Shown: positions 54,457-63,866 of the stretch, one piece after another
Layout: every line of letters starts with the position of its first letter
How positions within the stretch are numbered: the first letter of the stretch is position 1
Made by a program: the position numbers and the translations under genes
The notes under the pieces: model-generated
Told to the model about the DNA's origin: nothing
Seen by the model: only the letters and a program-made list of their open reading frames with translations
Databases searched by the model: none
DNA from: Polynucleobacter campilacus
GTDB lineage: Bacteria > Pseudomonadota > Gammaproteobacteria > Burkholderiales > Burkholderiaceae
Assembly: GCF_002206625.1 (NCBI RefSeq)
Contig: NZ_NGUP01000002.1
Location: 1 to 64,000, forward strand
Direction of reading: 5' to 3'
DNA: 64,000 nucleotides

Positions 54457-55778
54457 GCATTCCACTAAGCGAGGCCCTGAAGTTTTGGGCCAAGCTTGGC
54501 TTCATTAGTTTTGGTGGGCCCGCAGGACAAATCGCTGTTTTACATCAAGAGTTGGTTGAGAAGCGTCGCTGGATTTCTGAGCGGCGCTTTTTACATGCGC
54601 TTAACTATTGCATGCTACTGCCTGGACCTGAAGCCCAGCAGTTAGTTACTTATATTGGCTGGCTAATGCACCGCAGTTGGGGCGGCATCCTAGCTGGAAC
54701 GCTCTTTGTATTGCCATCACTATTGATTTTGATTGCGCTATCGTGGATTTATCTCACCTTTGGACAAGTGCCCTGGATCGCTGCCATCTTTTTTGGCATT
54801 AAGCCTGCAGTTGTCGCCATTGTTTTGCACGCAGCCGTTCGTATTGGTAAGCGGACTATTCACAACAATGCATTGAAGTGGATTGCGCTTACTTCTTTTT
54901 TAGCCATCTTCATTTTGAACTTAGCTTTTCCGATCATCATCATGATCGCTGCTGCTATTGGCTACTGGGGAGGTAAGCGCTATCCGGAGTATTTTGAGCA
55001 AACATTACATGCAAACTCCAAAGAGAAAAATTACGGCGGCGCCATCATCGATGACAACACCCCCACCCCTCTGCATGCTCAATTTAATCTTCAGAGAACT
55101 ATTCGTCATAGCGCAATTGCATTAACTTGTTGGCTACTGCCGATTGCAGTATTGATCACCATCTTTGGTTGGAAAACGCTCTACCCTCAAATCGCTTGGT
55201 TCTTTACTAAGGCTGCACTTCTCACCTTTGGTGGTGCATATGCTGTACTACCCTATGTTTACCAAGGCGCAGTAGATCATTTTCATTGGCTTAGTGCCAA
55301 TCAGATGATTGATGGTTTAGCCCTTGGAGAAACTACGCCAGGGCCCCTCATCATGGTAGTTGCCTTCGTCGGCTATCTTGCTGGTCATATTCAGCATCTC
55401 ATCGGCAGTAGCAATCCATTTTGGTTTGGCGTACTTGGTGCTTGCGTTGCTACTTGGTTTACCTTCTTGCCCTCTTTCTTTTTTATTCTGGTGGGCGGTC
55501 CCCTGATTGAATCTACTCATGGCAAGCTTGGCTTTACTGCACCACTGACTGCCATTACTGCAGCAGTGGTTGGCGTCATCGCCAATTTAGGCTTGTTTTT
55601 TGCCTATCACGTGTTTTTACCAAGCGGTCTAGGCGCCTCTATTTCCTGGATATCGATCATCATCTGCGGACTGGCGGGATTGGCGCTATTTAAGTTTCAA
55701 AAAGGAGTAATGACGGTTCTAGGAGGCTCTGCATTAGCTGGACTGCTCGTATACCTGATTACAGTTCTCATGGGCTAA
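54453..55778 (+). CDS. chrA: Chromate-type transporter ChrA
   Basis: 441 residues, two-domain long-chain form, about ten helices. The half-repeat signatures [39 protein letters not shown], and [20 protein letters not shown] with [20 protein letters not shown] are present. The start is TTG at 54453, overlapping the fabI stop (TTGA). Such proteins export chromate in known cases, but the substrate here is unproven. The tight linkage with fabI is unusual. Confidence 0.88.
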   Translation: MSIPLSEALKFWAKLGFISFGGPAGQIAVLHQELVEKRRWISERRFLHALNYCMLLPGPEAQQLVTYIGWLMHRSWGGILAGTLFVLPSLLILIALSWIYLTFGQVPWIAAIFFGIKPAVVAIVLHAAVRIGKRTIHNNALKWIALTSFLAIFILNLAFPIIIMIAAAIGYWGGKRYPEYFEQTLHANSKEKNYGGAIIDDNTPTPLHAQFNLQRTIRHSAIALTCWLLPIAVLITIFGWKTLYPQIAWFFTKAALLTFGGAYAVLPYVYQGAVDHFHWLSANQMIDGLALGETTPGPLIMVVAFVGYLAGHIQHLIGSSNPFWFGVLGACVATWFTFLPSFFFILVGGPLIESTHGKLGFTAPLTAITAAVVGVIANLGLFFAYHVFLPSGLGASISWISIIICGLAGLALFKFQKGVMTVLGGSALAGLLVYLITVLMG

Positions 55779-55801
55779 GCCCCCTTCCCAAGATTGGCAT
55801 A

Positions 55802-56686
55802 ATGGAAGCTATGCGAATCGAAGCCCAAACTATTACCCACCTTCAAGAATGGCTCGGTAAAACCGAGTCAGTATCTGACACCATTACAGCAGCGCCTGTT
55901 CGCGCCCTATCGGCAACTCTAGATCGACTTGATCCAGAGCCCAATAAGGGCGCATTCCTTCCTGAACTGTGGCATTGGCTGTATTTCTTGCCGCATGCAA
56001 GGCAATCTGAAATTGGTGCTGATGGTCATCCCCAACGTGGCGGTTTCTTGCCGCCGGTTCCACTTCCACGTCGTATGTGGGCAGGTAGCCGTATCCAGTG
56101 GTTGGCGCCACTTTCAGTAGGCGATGACATTGAGCGCGTTTCTAAAATTGAATCCGTGACCCATAAGTCAGGTCGTACCGGTGATTTGATTTTTGTTTTA
56201 GTGAAACATCAGATATCAAACCAATATGGTCTTGCCATCATTGAAGAGCACGATATTGTCTATCGAGATGCACCAGGACCTGATGACAAACCAGTTGCAC
56301 CTACTCCCGCACCAACCGATGCAAAGTGGACTAAGATAATCACACCTGATGATGTGTTGCTCTTTCGTTACTCAGCGCTCACTTTTAATGGTCATCGTAT
56401 TCACTATGATCGTCAATACGTTACCGAGGTAGAAGGCTATCCAGGATTGATTGTGCATGGGCCTTTAATTGCTACTCTACTAGTAGATTTAGTGCGTCAA
56501 AGTATTCCGGGCTGTAAGCTGAAGAGTTTTGAATTCCGTGCAATTAGGCCAACCTTTGATATCAATATCTTCAAAGTATCCGCTAAGCCTGATTTAGAAA
56601 AAGATCCTAGTGGCAAAACGATTACTATTTGGGCGCAAGATCATGAAGGCTGGCTAACCATGCAAGCTACTGCTGTTCTGGCATAA
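55802..56686 (+). CDS. MaoC/hot-dog hydratase (mesaconyl-CoA hydratase-like)
   Basis: 294 residues with two hot-dog halves. The first carries RRMWAGSRIQWLAPLSVGDD; the second has LLFRYSALTFNGHRIHYDRQ (hydratase motif with His/Asp) and GYPGLIVHGPLIATLL. This matches FAS1-like dehydratases and mesaconyl-C4-CoA hydratases. The start could also be the ATG at 55811. It is followed by MmgE/PrpD, CitE-like and a Bug receptor, all on the plus strand, so the set probably processes a C4-C5 organic acid as its CoA ester. Confidence 0.85.
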   Translation: MEAMRIEAQTITHLQEWLGKTESVSDTITAAPVRALSATLDRLDPEPNKGAFLPELWHWLYFLPHARQSEIGADGHPQRGGFLPPVPLPRRMWAGSRIQWLAPLSVGDDIERVSKIESVTHKSGRTGDLIFVLVKHQISNQYGLAIIEEHDIVYRDAPGPDDKPVAPTPAPTDAKWTKIITPDDVLLFRYSALTFNGHRIHYDRQYVTEVEGYPGLIVHGPLIATLLVDLVRQSIPGCKLKSFEFRAIRPTFDINIFKVSAKPDLEKDPSGKTITIWAQDHEGWLTMQATAVLA

Positions 56687-56712
56687 CGTAGCAATACTAA
56701 TAAGAGAATATT

Positions 56713-58092
56713 TTGATGAGTAATGATCATTTAACTCGTGAGCTAGCCAGCTTTGCTGCCAATTTAAAAGCCAGTGATATTCCAAGTGATGTGATGAGTC
56801 GTGCTGAAGATTTATTGGTGGATTGGTTTGGCTCAGCAATCGCAGGCAAAGGTTCGCGCCCTGTGGAAATCATCACTCAGTTTGCTCAGAGTATGGGTAG
56901 TTTTGATAGTAGCCATGCTGGCCCTTCTGAAATAGTGATCTCTCGAAAAAGTTCAAGCCCTTTTTTGGCCGCAATGGCTAATGCTGCTGCATCACACGTA
57001 GTAGAACAGGATGATGTTCACAATGGTTCAGTCTTTCATCCAGCTACCGTAGTGTTTCCGCCTGCCCTAGCCTGCGCACAAGCAATCGGCGCCTCTGGAG
57101 AAGAACTGTTAGTTGCAGCAGTAGTGGGTTACGAAGTGGGTATTCGGGTTGGCGAATTCTTGGGACGCTCACACTACAAAGTCTTTCATACCACCGGCAC
57201 TGCTGGCACGTTCGCTGCTGCGGCTGCTGTCGGGCGACTGCTCAAGCTCACCCCTGCGCAAATGCTACATGCCTTTGGTTCTGCTGGCACACAGTCCGCT
57301 GGCGTATGGGAATTTTTACGTGATGCTGCAGACTCCAAACAATTACATACCGCTCATGCAGCGGCAACTGGCTTGATGTCGGCCTATATTGCTCAAGCAG
57401 GCTTTACTGGTGCAGAGCATATTCTTGAGGGCAAGCAAGGTTTGGCTGCCGGCATGTCAAGCGATGCCGACCCCAGCAAATTGGTTGATCGTTTAGGCAG
57501 CCGCTGGACCCTAGCAGAGACAAGCTTTAAATACCACTCCTCTTGTCGCCATACTCACCCTGCCGCTGACGCGCTATTGCATGTGATGCTGACCAATAAA
57601 CTCAAGCCAAGCGATATCGCTAAGGTAGAAACATTAGTGCATCAAGGCGCGATCGATGTCTTGGGGCCTGTAACTAATCCAGCAACTGTGCATCAATCGA
57701 AGTTTTCCATGGGCACTGTGCTGGCCTTGGTTGCGTACTATCAATTTGCTGGCCTGCAAGAATTTGATGCTCACTTTAAGGATGATGCCATTTGCCTCTT
57801 CCGCGATCGGGTCACCATGACTCTTGATCCCGAAGTAGATAGCGCCTATCCACAACGCTGGATTGGTAAAGTCAAAGTACATTTGAATAATGGACAGATT
57901 CTGGATGGTCGCGTGGATGAACCCAAAGGGGATCCTGGAAACACCTTAAGCCGCGCTGAGATCACTGATAAGGCAATGCGCCTTGCCGCTTTTAGTGGGG
58001 GTGCTAGCCCTGTTGAGATGAGTAAGGCAATTGATCACTTGTGGAATATCCGCAAACAGGCCAAGATAGGCTTTCTACTTCAAAACAATTAG
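56713..58092 (+). CDS. MmgE/PrpD-family protein
   Basis: 459 residues, MmgE/PrpD fold: AEDLLVDWFGSAIAGKGSRP, FLAAMANAAASHVVEQDDVH, SVFHPATVVFPPALACAQAI, YEVGIRVGEFLGRSHY, and FKYHSSCRHTHPAADALLHV. Relatives are 2-methylcitrate dehydratases and cis-aconitate decarboxylases. Without prpB or prpC nearby, the substrate is likely another tricarboxylate or a methylated dicarboxylate. It lies 26 bp after the hydratase gene and 14 bp before the CitE-like gene. Confidence 0.9.
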   Translation: MMSNDHLTRELASFAANLKASDIPSDVMSRAEDLLVDWFGSAIAGKGSRPVEIITQFAQSMGSFDSSHAGPSEIVISRKSSSPFLAAMANAAASHVVEQDDVHNGSVFHPATVVFPPALACAQAIGASGEELLVAAVVGYEVGIRVGEFLGRSHYKVFHTTGTAGTFAAAAAVGRLLKLTPAQMLHAFGSAGTQSAGVWEFLRDAADSKQLHTAHAAATGLMSAYIAQAGFTGAEHILEGKQGLAAGMSSDADPSKLVDRLGSRWTLAETSFKYHSSCRHTHPAADALLHVMLTNKLKPSDIAKVETLVHQGAIDVLGPVTNPATVHQSKFSMGTVLALVAYYQFAGLQEFDAHFKDDAICLFRDRVTMTLDPEVDSAYPQRWIGKVKVHLNNGQILDGRVDEPKGDPGNTLSRAEITDKAMRLAAFSGGASPVEMSKAIDHLWNIRKQAKIGFLLQNN

Positions 58093-58106
58093 TCCGCCTA
58101 GCCAAT

Positions 58107-58952
58107 ATGAATCCACTCAATACGCCTTTAGGTTTTTGTAGTAACTTTTTATTTGTGCCGGGTACTCGCCCTGATCGTTTTGCAAAGGCACTAGATAGTG
58201 GTGCAAGTAGTGTCATCCTGGACTTGGAAGATGCTGTTGCTGCAGAGGATAAAGAGACTGCTCGCAATTCAATCCAAGCGGCATGGCCTAGCTTTACTGC
58301 TGAGCAAAAGAAACGCCTCATCATTCGCAGTAACTCGCCAGGTAGTCAGTTTTATTCTGCTGATTTAATGCTGGCGCAAAAACTGGATCTTGCCTGCCTG
58401 CTGATTCCCAAAAGTGAATCTGCTGATGAAATGAATGGCGCTGCACTAGTCTTGCCAAATACCGCCCTCATCCCCATGATTGAAACTGCTGTTGGCTTAG
58501 ACCGTTTAAGCGAAATAACGAATGCAAACCAAGTCATTCGTCTTGCAATAGGTAATTTAGATTTGCAGGCAGACCTTGGAATGGTTTGTGATCCACAAGA
58601 AACCGAACTTCAGACTGCGCGTTTCCAAATCATCCTGGCATCTCGAGTTGCCCAAATTGCCCCTCCTATTGATGGGGTTACGCCAACCACCGATGACGTG
58701 GCACGTATTCAAGATGATGCAAAGCGAGCTAAGCGCATGGGCTTTGGTGGAAAACTCTGTATCCATCCAAAGCAAGTGGGTATTGTGAAGGCTGCTTTTA
58801 TGCCTTCAGAGGAAGAATTAGCTTGGGCTCAGCGGGTCATTGAGGCTGATAAAACCTCTAAAGGAGGTGCAGTTAAGCTAGATGGGCGCATGATTGATCG
58901 TCCAGTGGTGCTGCTGGCTCAAAGAACCGTTGCTATTGCTGGTGAGCACTAG
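58107..58952 (+). CDS. CitE-like CoA-ester lyase
   Basis: 281 residues from the ATG at 58107; an in-frame upstream start overlaps the previous gene and is not needed. The TIM barrel shows NFLFVPGTRPDRFAKALDSG, VILDLEDAVAAEDKETAR, LIPMIETAVGLDRL and LCIHPKQVGIVKAAF. The family cleaves citryl-CoA, citramalyl-CoA, malyl-CoA or related esters. No CitF partner is nearby, which suggests a stand-alone (S)-citramalyl- or malyl-CoA lyase. It is probably in one operon with the hydratase and MmgE/PrpD genes. Confidence 0.9.
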   Translation: MNPLNTPLGFCSNFLFVPGTRPDRFAKALDSGASSVILDLEDAVAAEDKETARNSIQAAWPSFTAEQKKRLIIRSNSPGSQFYSADLMLAQKLDLACLLIPKSESADEMNGAALVLPNTALIPMIETAVGLDRLSEITNANQVIRLAIGNLDLQADLGMVCDPQETELQTARFQIILASRVAQIAPPIDGVTPTTDDVARIQDDAKRAKRMGFGGKLCIHPKQVGIVKAAFMPSEEELAWAQRVIEADKTSKGGAVKLDGRMIDRPVVLLAQRTVAIAGEH

Positions 58953-59019
58953 GCATTAGCTTGCCTAAAAGGCCATTAAACTGGCAGAATATCGAACACA
59001 TTAAAAGATGGAGATCAAA

Positions 59020-60009
59020 GTGAAGATTAAGAATTTCTTATTTTCTGGAATGACTGCGGCCCTGACTGCAAGCGCACTTCTGAGCGGCAATGCCATGGCA
59101 GAAAAAGACTGGCCAAGTAAGTCGATTACCTTAGTCGTACCATTTGCTGCTGGCGGACCAACTGACACTGTTGCACGATTAATTGCGGTGCCAATGGGAC
59201 AAGCCTTAGGCCAAACCGTAGTAGTAGAAAACGTCAATGGTGCAGGCGGCACGATTGCATCGACTAAAGTAGCACGCGCTGCACCAGATGGCTATACCAT
59301 TTACTTGCACCACATGGGTATGGCAACAGCGAATGCACTCTATGACAAACTTCCCTACGATCCAATGACTAGCTTTGAATACATTGGCCAAGTAGCTGAC
59401 GTGCCAATGGTGCTTTTGGGTAAGAAGGATTTGCCACCAAATAATTTCAAAGAGTTAGAGGCCTACATCAAGGCAAATGGCTCAAAAATCACGATGGCTA
59501 ATGCCGGTCCAGGCGCGGTGTCACAGCTTTGCGGCTTGTTATTCCAAAGCCGTATGGGCGTGAAGCTTACTAACATCCCTTACAAAGGGACTGGCCCAGC
59601 ACTAACAGACTTATTGGGCGGCCAAGTAGATCTGCTTTGCGATCAAACGACCCAAACCATTCCTTATATCAAGGACGGTCGTGTGAAGGCTTATGGCACT
59701 ACCACCATGAAACGCTTACCTGCAATCGCAAACGTACCTACTTTGGATGAGCAAGGCTTAAAAGGTTTCGAGGTTAAAGTTTGGCATGGCATGTACACAC
59801 CAAAAGGCGTTCCAAAACCAATCTTGGATAAGCTCAATGCAGCGTTGAAAAAATCACTCAACTCACCTGACGTGAAAAAACGTTTAGAAGATGCCAACAT
59901 TGATATCGTCTCGCCAGACAAGATGACTCCGAATGGCTTAAAGACTCACCTTGAAGCAGAAGTGAATAAATGGGGTCCGATTATTCGTAAAGCGAATATC
60001 CCAGACTAA
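59020..60009 (+). CDS. Bug-type tripartite tricarboxylate receptor
   Basis: 329 residues from the GTG at 59020 (a GGAG lies seven bases ahead); an ATG at 59008 gives four extra residues. The signal peptide is FLFSGMTAALTASALLSGNA, cut before EKDWP. The mature part has SITLVVPFAAGGPTDTVAR, QTVVVENVNGAGGTIASTK, ITMANAGPGAVSQLCGLLF and IPYKGTGPALTDLLGGQVDL, typical of Bug proteins that bind carboxylates. The membrane partners TctAB are not here; Bug receptors are often solitary. It is 67 bp after the lyase gene, so its ligand may be that pathway's substrate. Confidence 0.92.
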   Translation: MKIKNFLFSGMTAALTASALLSGNAMAEKDWPSKSITLVVPFAAGGPTDTVARLIAVPMGQALGQTVVVENVNGAGGTIASTKVARAAPDGYTIYLHHMGMATANALYDKLPYDPMTSFEYIGQVADVPMVLLGKKDLPPNNFKELEAYIKANGSKITMANAGPGAVSQLCGLLFQSRMGVKLTNIPYKGTGPALTDLLGGQVDLLCDQTTQTIPYIKDGRVKAYGTTTMKRLPAIANVPTLDEQGLKGFEVKVWHGMYTPKGVPKPILDKLNAALKKSLNSPDVKKRLEDANIDIVSPDKMTPNGLKTHLEAEVNKWGPIIRKANIPD

Positions 60010-60028
60010 GTATTTACTCCATCAAATA

Positions 60029-60055
60029 AAAAGCCAGCAACATGCTGGCTTTTTT
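60029..60055. terminator. Intrinsic terminator after the Bug gene
   Basis: AGCCAGCA (60032-60039) and TGCTGGCT (60043-60050) form an 8-bp stem with loop ACA, followed by five T on the plus strand and preceded by A residues, so it may also work on the minus strand for the convergent operon. Confidence 0.9.
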
Positions 60056-60098
60056 CTTTCTGAAGACTCAATCTCGTATTTTCTCAACCCCGCATTTC

Positions 60099-60719
60099 TT
60101 AACCTGGTCTAAATAAATAACCAGAACGGGCTTTATCTCTGCGTCTTCTATATAGCGCCCCAAACACTGCTATCAATGCCCAGATGGCTAAGAATGGGTC
60201 TAATAAGTAATCCCACAGATTGGCAGACTCATGCCAATGCGCCGCCCACGCAAGAATAGCAATTGCAATGATCCAAACGCCCTTACTCCAATTGGCTAGA
60301 CCACACACTACCGCAAAAAGTAAGACTGCAATAAAAAAGAGGACTGATCCATATCCCCAAGCATAGGGATCGATCATGCCAATACCTAAGGCCAGCGGGT
60401 AAAAGACAATAGCAATACAAGCTATAGAAACTTTAAATGCAAATGGAGTAGGTTTTCTTCCCGACAACAATGAAGTCCAAAGTAATAACATCGTGACAAT
60501 ACTCAGATCACCAATAACACCTCGCACATAAGCAACCAGCGGTAATTCCATGCCGAGCCCTAAGGGCCAGAAAAAGAGATTGCCGAGCAATAGAATCAAC
60601 ATTACTTTTGTCGTGAGCGAAAGCTCTTGGGATGATGTTTTTTGCAATAGCAATATCATCACTACTGCACACGTAATGGATAGCTCAACTAAAGCAAAAA
60701 TCTGCATGAGGTGATTCAT
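60099..60719 (-). CDS. Unknown integral membrane protein
   Basis: 206 residues with about six hydrophobic segments (LSITCAVVMILLLQ, VMLILLLGNLFFWPLGLG, LSIVTMLLLWTSLL, VSIACIAIVFYPLALGIG, SVLFFIAVLLFAVVCGL, VWIIAIAILAWAAHW). The C-terminus is basic (YRRRRDKARSG). No family recognised. Its start overlaps the sialidase-like gene stop by one base (TAATG), so the three minus-strand genes form one unit. It may help build or export a glycan. Confidence 0.7.
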   Translation of the reverse strand: MNHLMQIFALVELSITCAVVMILLLQKTSSQELSLTTKVMLILLLGNLFFWPLGLGMELPLVAYVRGVIGDLSIVTMLLLWTSLLSGRKPTPFAFKVSIACIAIVFYPLALGIGMIDPYAWGYGSVLFFIAVLLFAVVCGLANWSKGVWIIAIAILAWAAHWHESANLWDYLLDPFLAIWALIAVFGALYRRRRDKARSGYLFRPG

Positions 60720-61966
60720 TATTTAGCCTCCTGAGAAATGATATTTGCTGATGGAGTGTCGAGCTGGCTTTGAGCACGCTTTAACCAGGCCCCGGAGAAG
60801 TATCGATGACGAATCTTCTTGCGATCCCAGGTATAGGCCAAATGTGCATCATTACCATCAGTGCTAATGAGGTATGGATAAGAAAACTCTTTGCGCTGAT
60901 CTGCTGGCAAGGCCTCATCATCTTCCACTACTTCAATCACTTGCCACTGCCCAGATTTGGGATCAGCCATCATCAAGGCTAAGCGATAACGCCCTGCTTC
61001 AATATTATTTAAGACCAAAATTCGGGCACCGCTATTGAGTATCAAACCAGCTACTGCAGAATTGGGGTTGGCAATCGGTAAATCTGCAACTGACTGCCAT
61101 GATTGACCTGCATTAAATGTTTCGCTAACGGGTACTTGCTTTGCATAACCCGCTCTTCTTGTTTGACGGAAATATGCAGTTGCGTCTTGAGCATCATTTA
61201 CAAATACCAGTGGCTGAATGGCGCTTCGGCCTGAGCTCATACGACGCTTATCAATGACTTGTCCGGCATCAACCCTTAAGAATTCACCGAAGCGTCCGAT
61301 CCACTCGTGATACGCAGGCAAACCTAGACGGCCATCGGCAAACGCAATAGCTGGAGACTTCACTAGAGTGCTGATATTAATCAGAGGGGATCCAATCAGG
61401 CGCTGTGGATTAGACCAAGTCAAACCTTCATCATCCGAAATCACACTAGAAATTGAGCTCCCTGCCCAGCCCCCAATCGAAACCGTAACAAAGAATAATT
61501 GCAAGCGACCATCTGCCATTCTGGCAGGGACTGGATTACCGAGTTTAGAGATGTAACGTGATAAACCCTTTTCAGCACTCACTCTATCCATGACAACAGT
61601 AGGAGCACTCCAATTGGATGACTTAGGATCAAAGACGGCACTATTTATCACAACATCTGCTGCGCCTTCACGACTACCGGCAAACCAAAAAGCTCGAAGA
61701 GCGCCATCCTTCAATGCAATCAGAGATGCTGCGTGTACTGAAGCGGCGCCTGTTTCTGGCAACCAAGTACTAACGGGGCTTGCAATGTTTGCCTTACTTG
61801 GAGTATTTTGGTTTTTAGGTTTTGGGGCTGGGGCTACCTCTAATTCCTCTTCAACTGGAGTAACTATCTGTGTTGCGAATGGCGCCCAAGCTGGTCGACT
61901 ATCAATATGCAAGAATCCGAGTACTGCAGTTAGCAATAAAAAACAGAGGGCAATAACACGGCTCAT
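60719..61966 (-). CDS. Sialidase-like (BNR repeat) protein
   Basis: 415 residues. An N-terminal hydrophobic segment (VIALCFLLLTAVLGFLHI) acts as signal anchor, then a Pro/Lys-rich linker, then a six-bladed-propeller-like domain: SLIALKDGALRAFWFAGSRE, the Asp-box ISDDEGLTWSNPQRLIG, and further repeats (FNAGQSWQSVADLPI, WDRKKIRHRYFSG). This fits BNR_2-type exo-alpha-sialidase-like proteins, many of which are not true sialidases; the catalytic residues were not all identified. Overlaps GT39 by 4 bp. Confidence 0.8.
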   Translation of the reverse strand: MSRVIALCFLLLTAVLGFLHIDSRPAWAPFATQIVTPVEEELEVAPAPKPKNQNTPSKANIASPVSTWLPETGAASVHAASLIALKDGALRAFWFAGSREGAADVVINSAVFDPKSSNWSAPTVVMDRVSAEKGLSRYISKLGNPVPARMADGRLQLFFVTVSIGGWAGSSISSVISDDEGLTWSNPQRLIGSPLINISTLVKSPAIAFADGRLGLPAYHEWIGRFGEFLRVDAGQVIDKRRMSSGRSAIQPLVFVNDAQDATAYFRQTRRAGYAKQVPVSETFNAGQSWQSVADLPIANPNSAVAGLILNSGARILVLNNIEAGRYRLALMMADPKSGQWQVIEVVEDDEALPADQRKEFSYPYLISTDGNDAHLAYTWDRKKIRHRYFSGAWLKRAQSQLDTPSANIISQEAK

Positions 61967-63684
61967 CTACAAACATCCTTAACATTAGAAAGATCCGGGG
62001 CGATCACCGGTGTTACAACTAGATACTCATTCACAAAAAGATACTTTCCGATATGGCCTTGTAACATCTGCTTGATTTCTTCATCAGAGTGGCGTGCACG
62101 CATCTCCATTCTCTGCCCAACAATCTGACAGGAGTCGCATAGCTCTGGCTTAGCCCCCAATGGTGCATGGACTGCCACGATAGGATAGGAACTTGTTAGC
62201 TTGCTTACTTCAGCAGCATCTTTAGCCAAATAGCCATGGAGCTTGGTTCCGGGCAACAACAATCGGTACTCTTCATCTTTGGCGCGATAGTCACAAGGTA
62301 TCCAAACATCCTTACCTTGAACTTGCGTAATCGTTTCAACCGAGTAACGGCCTAGCTTTGCCTCCAAGGGAGTAAGGCTACTAGTCAGCGCGCAATAAGT
62401 CAAAAAACATCCTGCCAATGCAAGCGTCTTCGAATGATTACGCCTCAGTAAACCTACCAAAACAATCACCAGACTTCCAGCCATCAATATCCAGTGGCAA
62501 TAAGAGTAGGTCCATGTGAATAGATCTTCCATGAGACCAGAGAATTGCAGATTGATACCTATCCACAATAGAAGTGAAAGAGCTAGCATCTGCAGTAGCA
62601 AGGCAATCCGAAAGCCCCACAAAGGTAATCGCTCCCAATGCAAGGCAATCAAGGCAGCGAATGCTGGCATGATTGGCAACAGATATCTGCCAGAGCGCTG
62701 ACTCGGCAAAGTAAAGACGATTAAAAATGCAACGATGAGTAGTAACAGGAGAACTTCTTCTAAGCTTAAGAAGCGGCGTTCACGCCAGCATTGCCATAAA
62801 GTTGAAATCAATACAAAAGTAAATAAACCAGCATTAGCCAATGTCGTTAAAAGTAATAGCCAAATACTGTCGCCACCACGCAGAAGGTCTAATACGTAGT
62901 TAGAGTTTCTGGCTGCAAATTTGCCAGCATTTTCGCCAAGAACAAATTCTTTCCAAATCGCTTCTGGGTTTGGATCAAAAGCAAACCACAAGGCAAACAC
63001 CGCTAAAGCCAATAGACCAGCGATGCAAACCTTATATAGATCATGGGTGAGTATTTTTGGAATACTCCACTGCCGCCAGCGCCAGTAGTAAAGGCCTAGG
63101 GCAAAAGTGGCAGGCGCGATGTATGCAAAAGATTTGGCAAATAGTGCCAGGCCAAAACAAATGCCAGCCAATAGCGGGAAAAAGAACTTGGATTCGAATG
63201 CGCCCTTACCCCAATAGAGCAGCGCCATAAATGGCAAGCTAATCCAAAAGACTTCTGGTGGGTCTGCTAAGAAAGGACGTCCATAACGATAGGTGGCAAA
63301 AAAAGAAAGCCATACCAAAGTTGCTAACAAACCAGTTTGGGTTTTACCGCTAAGGCGACGAACCGCTAAAAATAAGAAAAAAGCGGTAAGTCCTGTATAG
63401 AGGACACTAGGCCAACGTAAGCTCGCTAGAGACCATTGACTTGCCCAATGGCTAGAAGCAAGACCTTGCCAAAAAATGAGTGGAGGCTTGGTATTTTTGA
63501 TTCCGTCCATTTCAGACTGCAAGGGTAGCCAATTACCGACCTGCGCAGTCATGCGGACTATATGCATATAGGGGTACTCGTCCCCGTTTTTAGGTGCAAA
63601 CCGACTATCTAAGCCATAAAGATAGGTAAATACACCTAGAAGCAGTATCAGAAGAGCAGAACGGTAAGAAAATAAGCCACGCAT
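61963..63684 (-). CDS. GT39/ArnT-like membrane glycosyltransferase
   Basis: 573 residues. Residues 1-420 hold about twelve helices, with the early catalytic loop FAPKNGDEYPYMHIVRMTAQ (acidic Asp-Glu pair) and NTKPPLIFWQGL in the periplasm, the pattern of GT39 and ArnT-like enzymes that use polyprenyl-linked sugars. A periplasmic C-terminal part (about 450-570) has a short CDSCQIVG motif. It probably modifies a lipid or protein with a sugar. First gene of the three-gene operon. Confidence 0.9.
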   Translation of the reverse strand: MRGLFSYRSALLILLLGVFTYLYGLDSRFAPKNGDEYPYMHIVRMTAQVGNWLPLQSEMDGIKNTKPPLIFWQGLASSHWASQWSLASLRWPSVLYTGLTAFFLFLAVRRLSGKTQTGLLATLVWLSFFATYRYGRPFLADPPEVFWISLPFMALLYWGKGAFESKFFFPLLAGICFGLALFAKSFAYIAPATFALGLYYWRWRQWSIPKILTHDLYKVCIAGLLALAVFALWFAFDPNPEAIWKEFVLGENAGKFAARNSNYVLDLLRGGDSIWLLLLTTLANAGLFTFVLISTLWQCWRERRFLSLEEVLLLLLIVAFLIVFTLPSQRSGRYLLPIMPAFAALIALHWERLPLWGFRIALLLQMLALSLLLWIGINLQFSGLMEDLFTWTYSYCHWILMAGSLVIVLVGLLRRNHSKTLALAGCFLTYCALTSSLTPLEAKLGRYSVETITQVQGKDVWIPCDYRAKDEEYRLLLPGTKLHGYLAKDAAEVSKLTSSYPIVAVHAPLGAKPELCDSCQIVGQRMEMRARHSDEEIKQMLQGHIGKYLFVNEYLVVTPVIAPDLSNVKDVCR

Positions 63685-63866
63685 CCCTATAGTTTATAGG
63701 TATGCAGGAAGATCAGAAAAAAGTAGACTCCACCCCTTTTTGGAATGAGCTTATGAGAAATGAATATGAAGCAATTCTCACTTTTCTCAGAACTTCTTGT
63801 TTAAGATGCTACTAAGCAAAAATGCAATACATTATTTAAGAAATAAACCAATTGGAGATGGACCCC

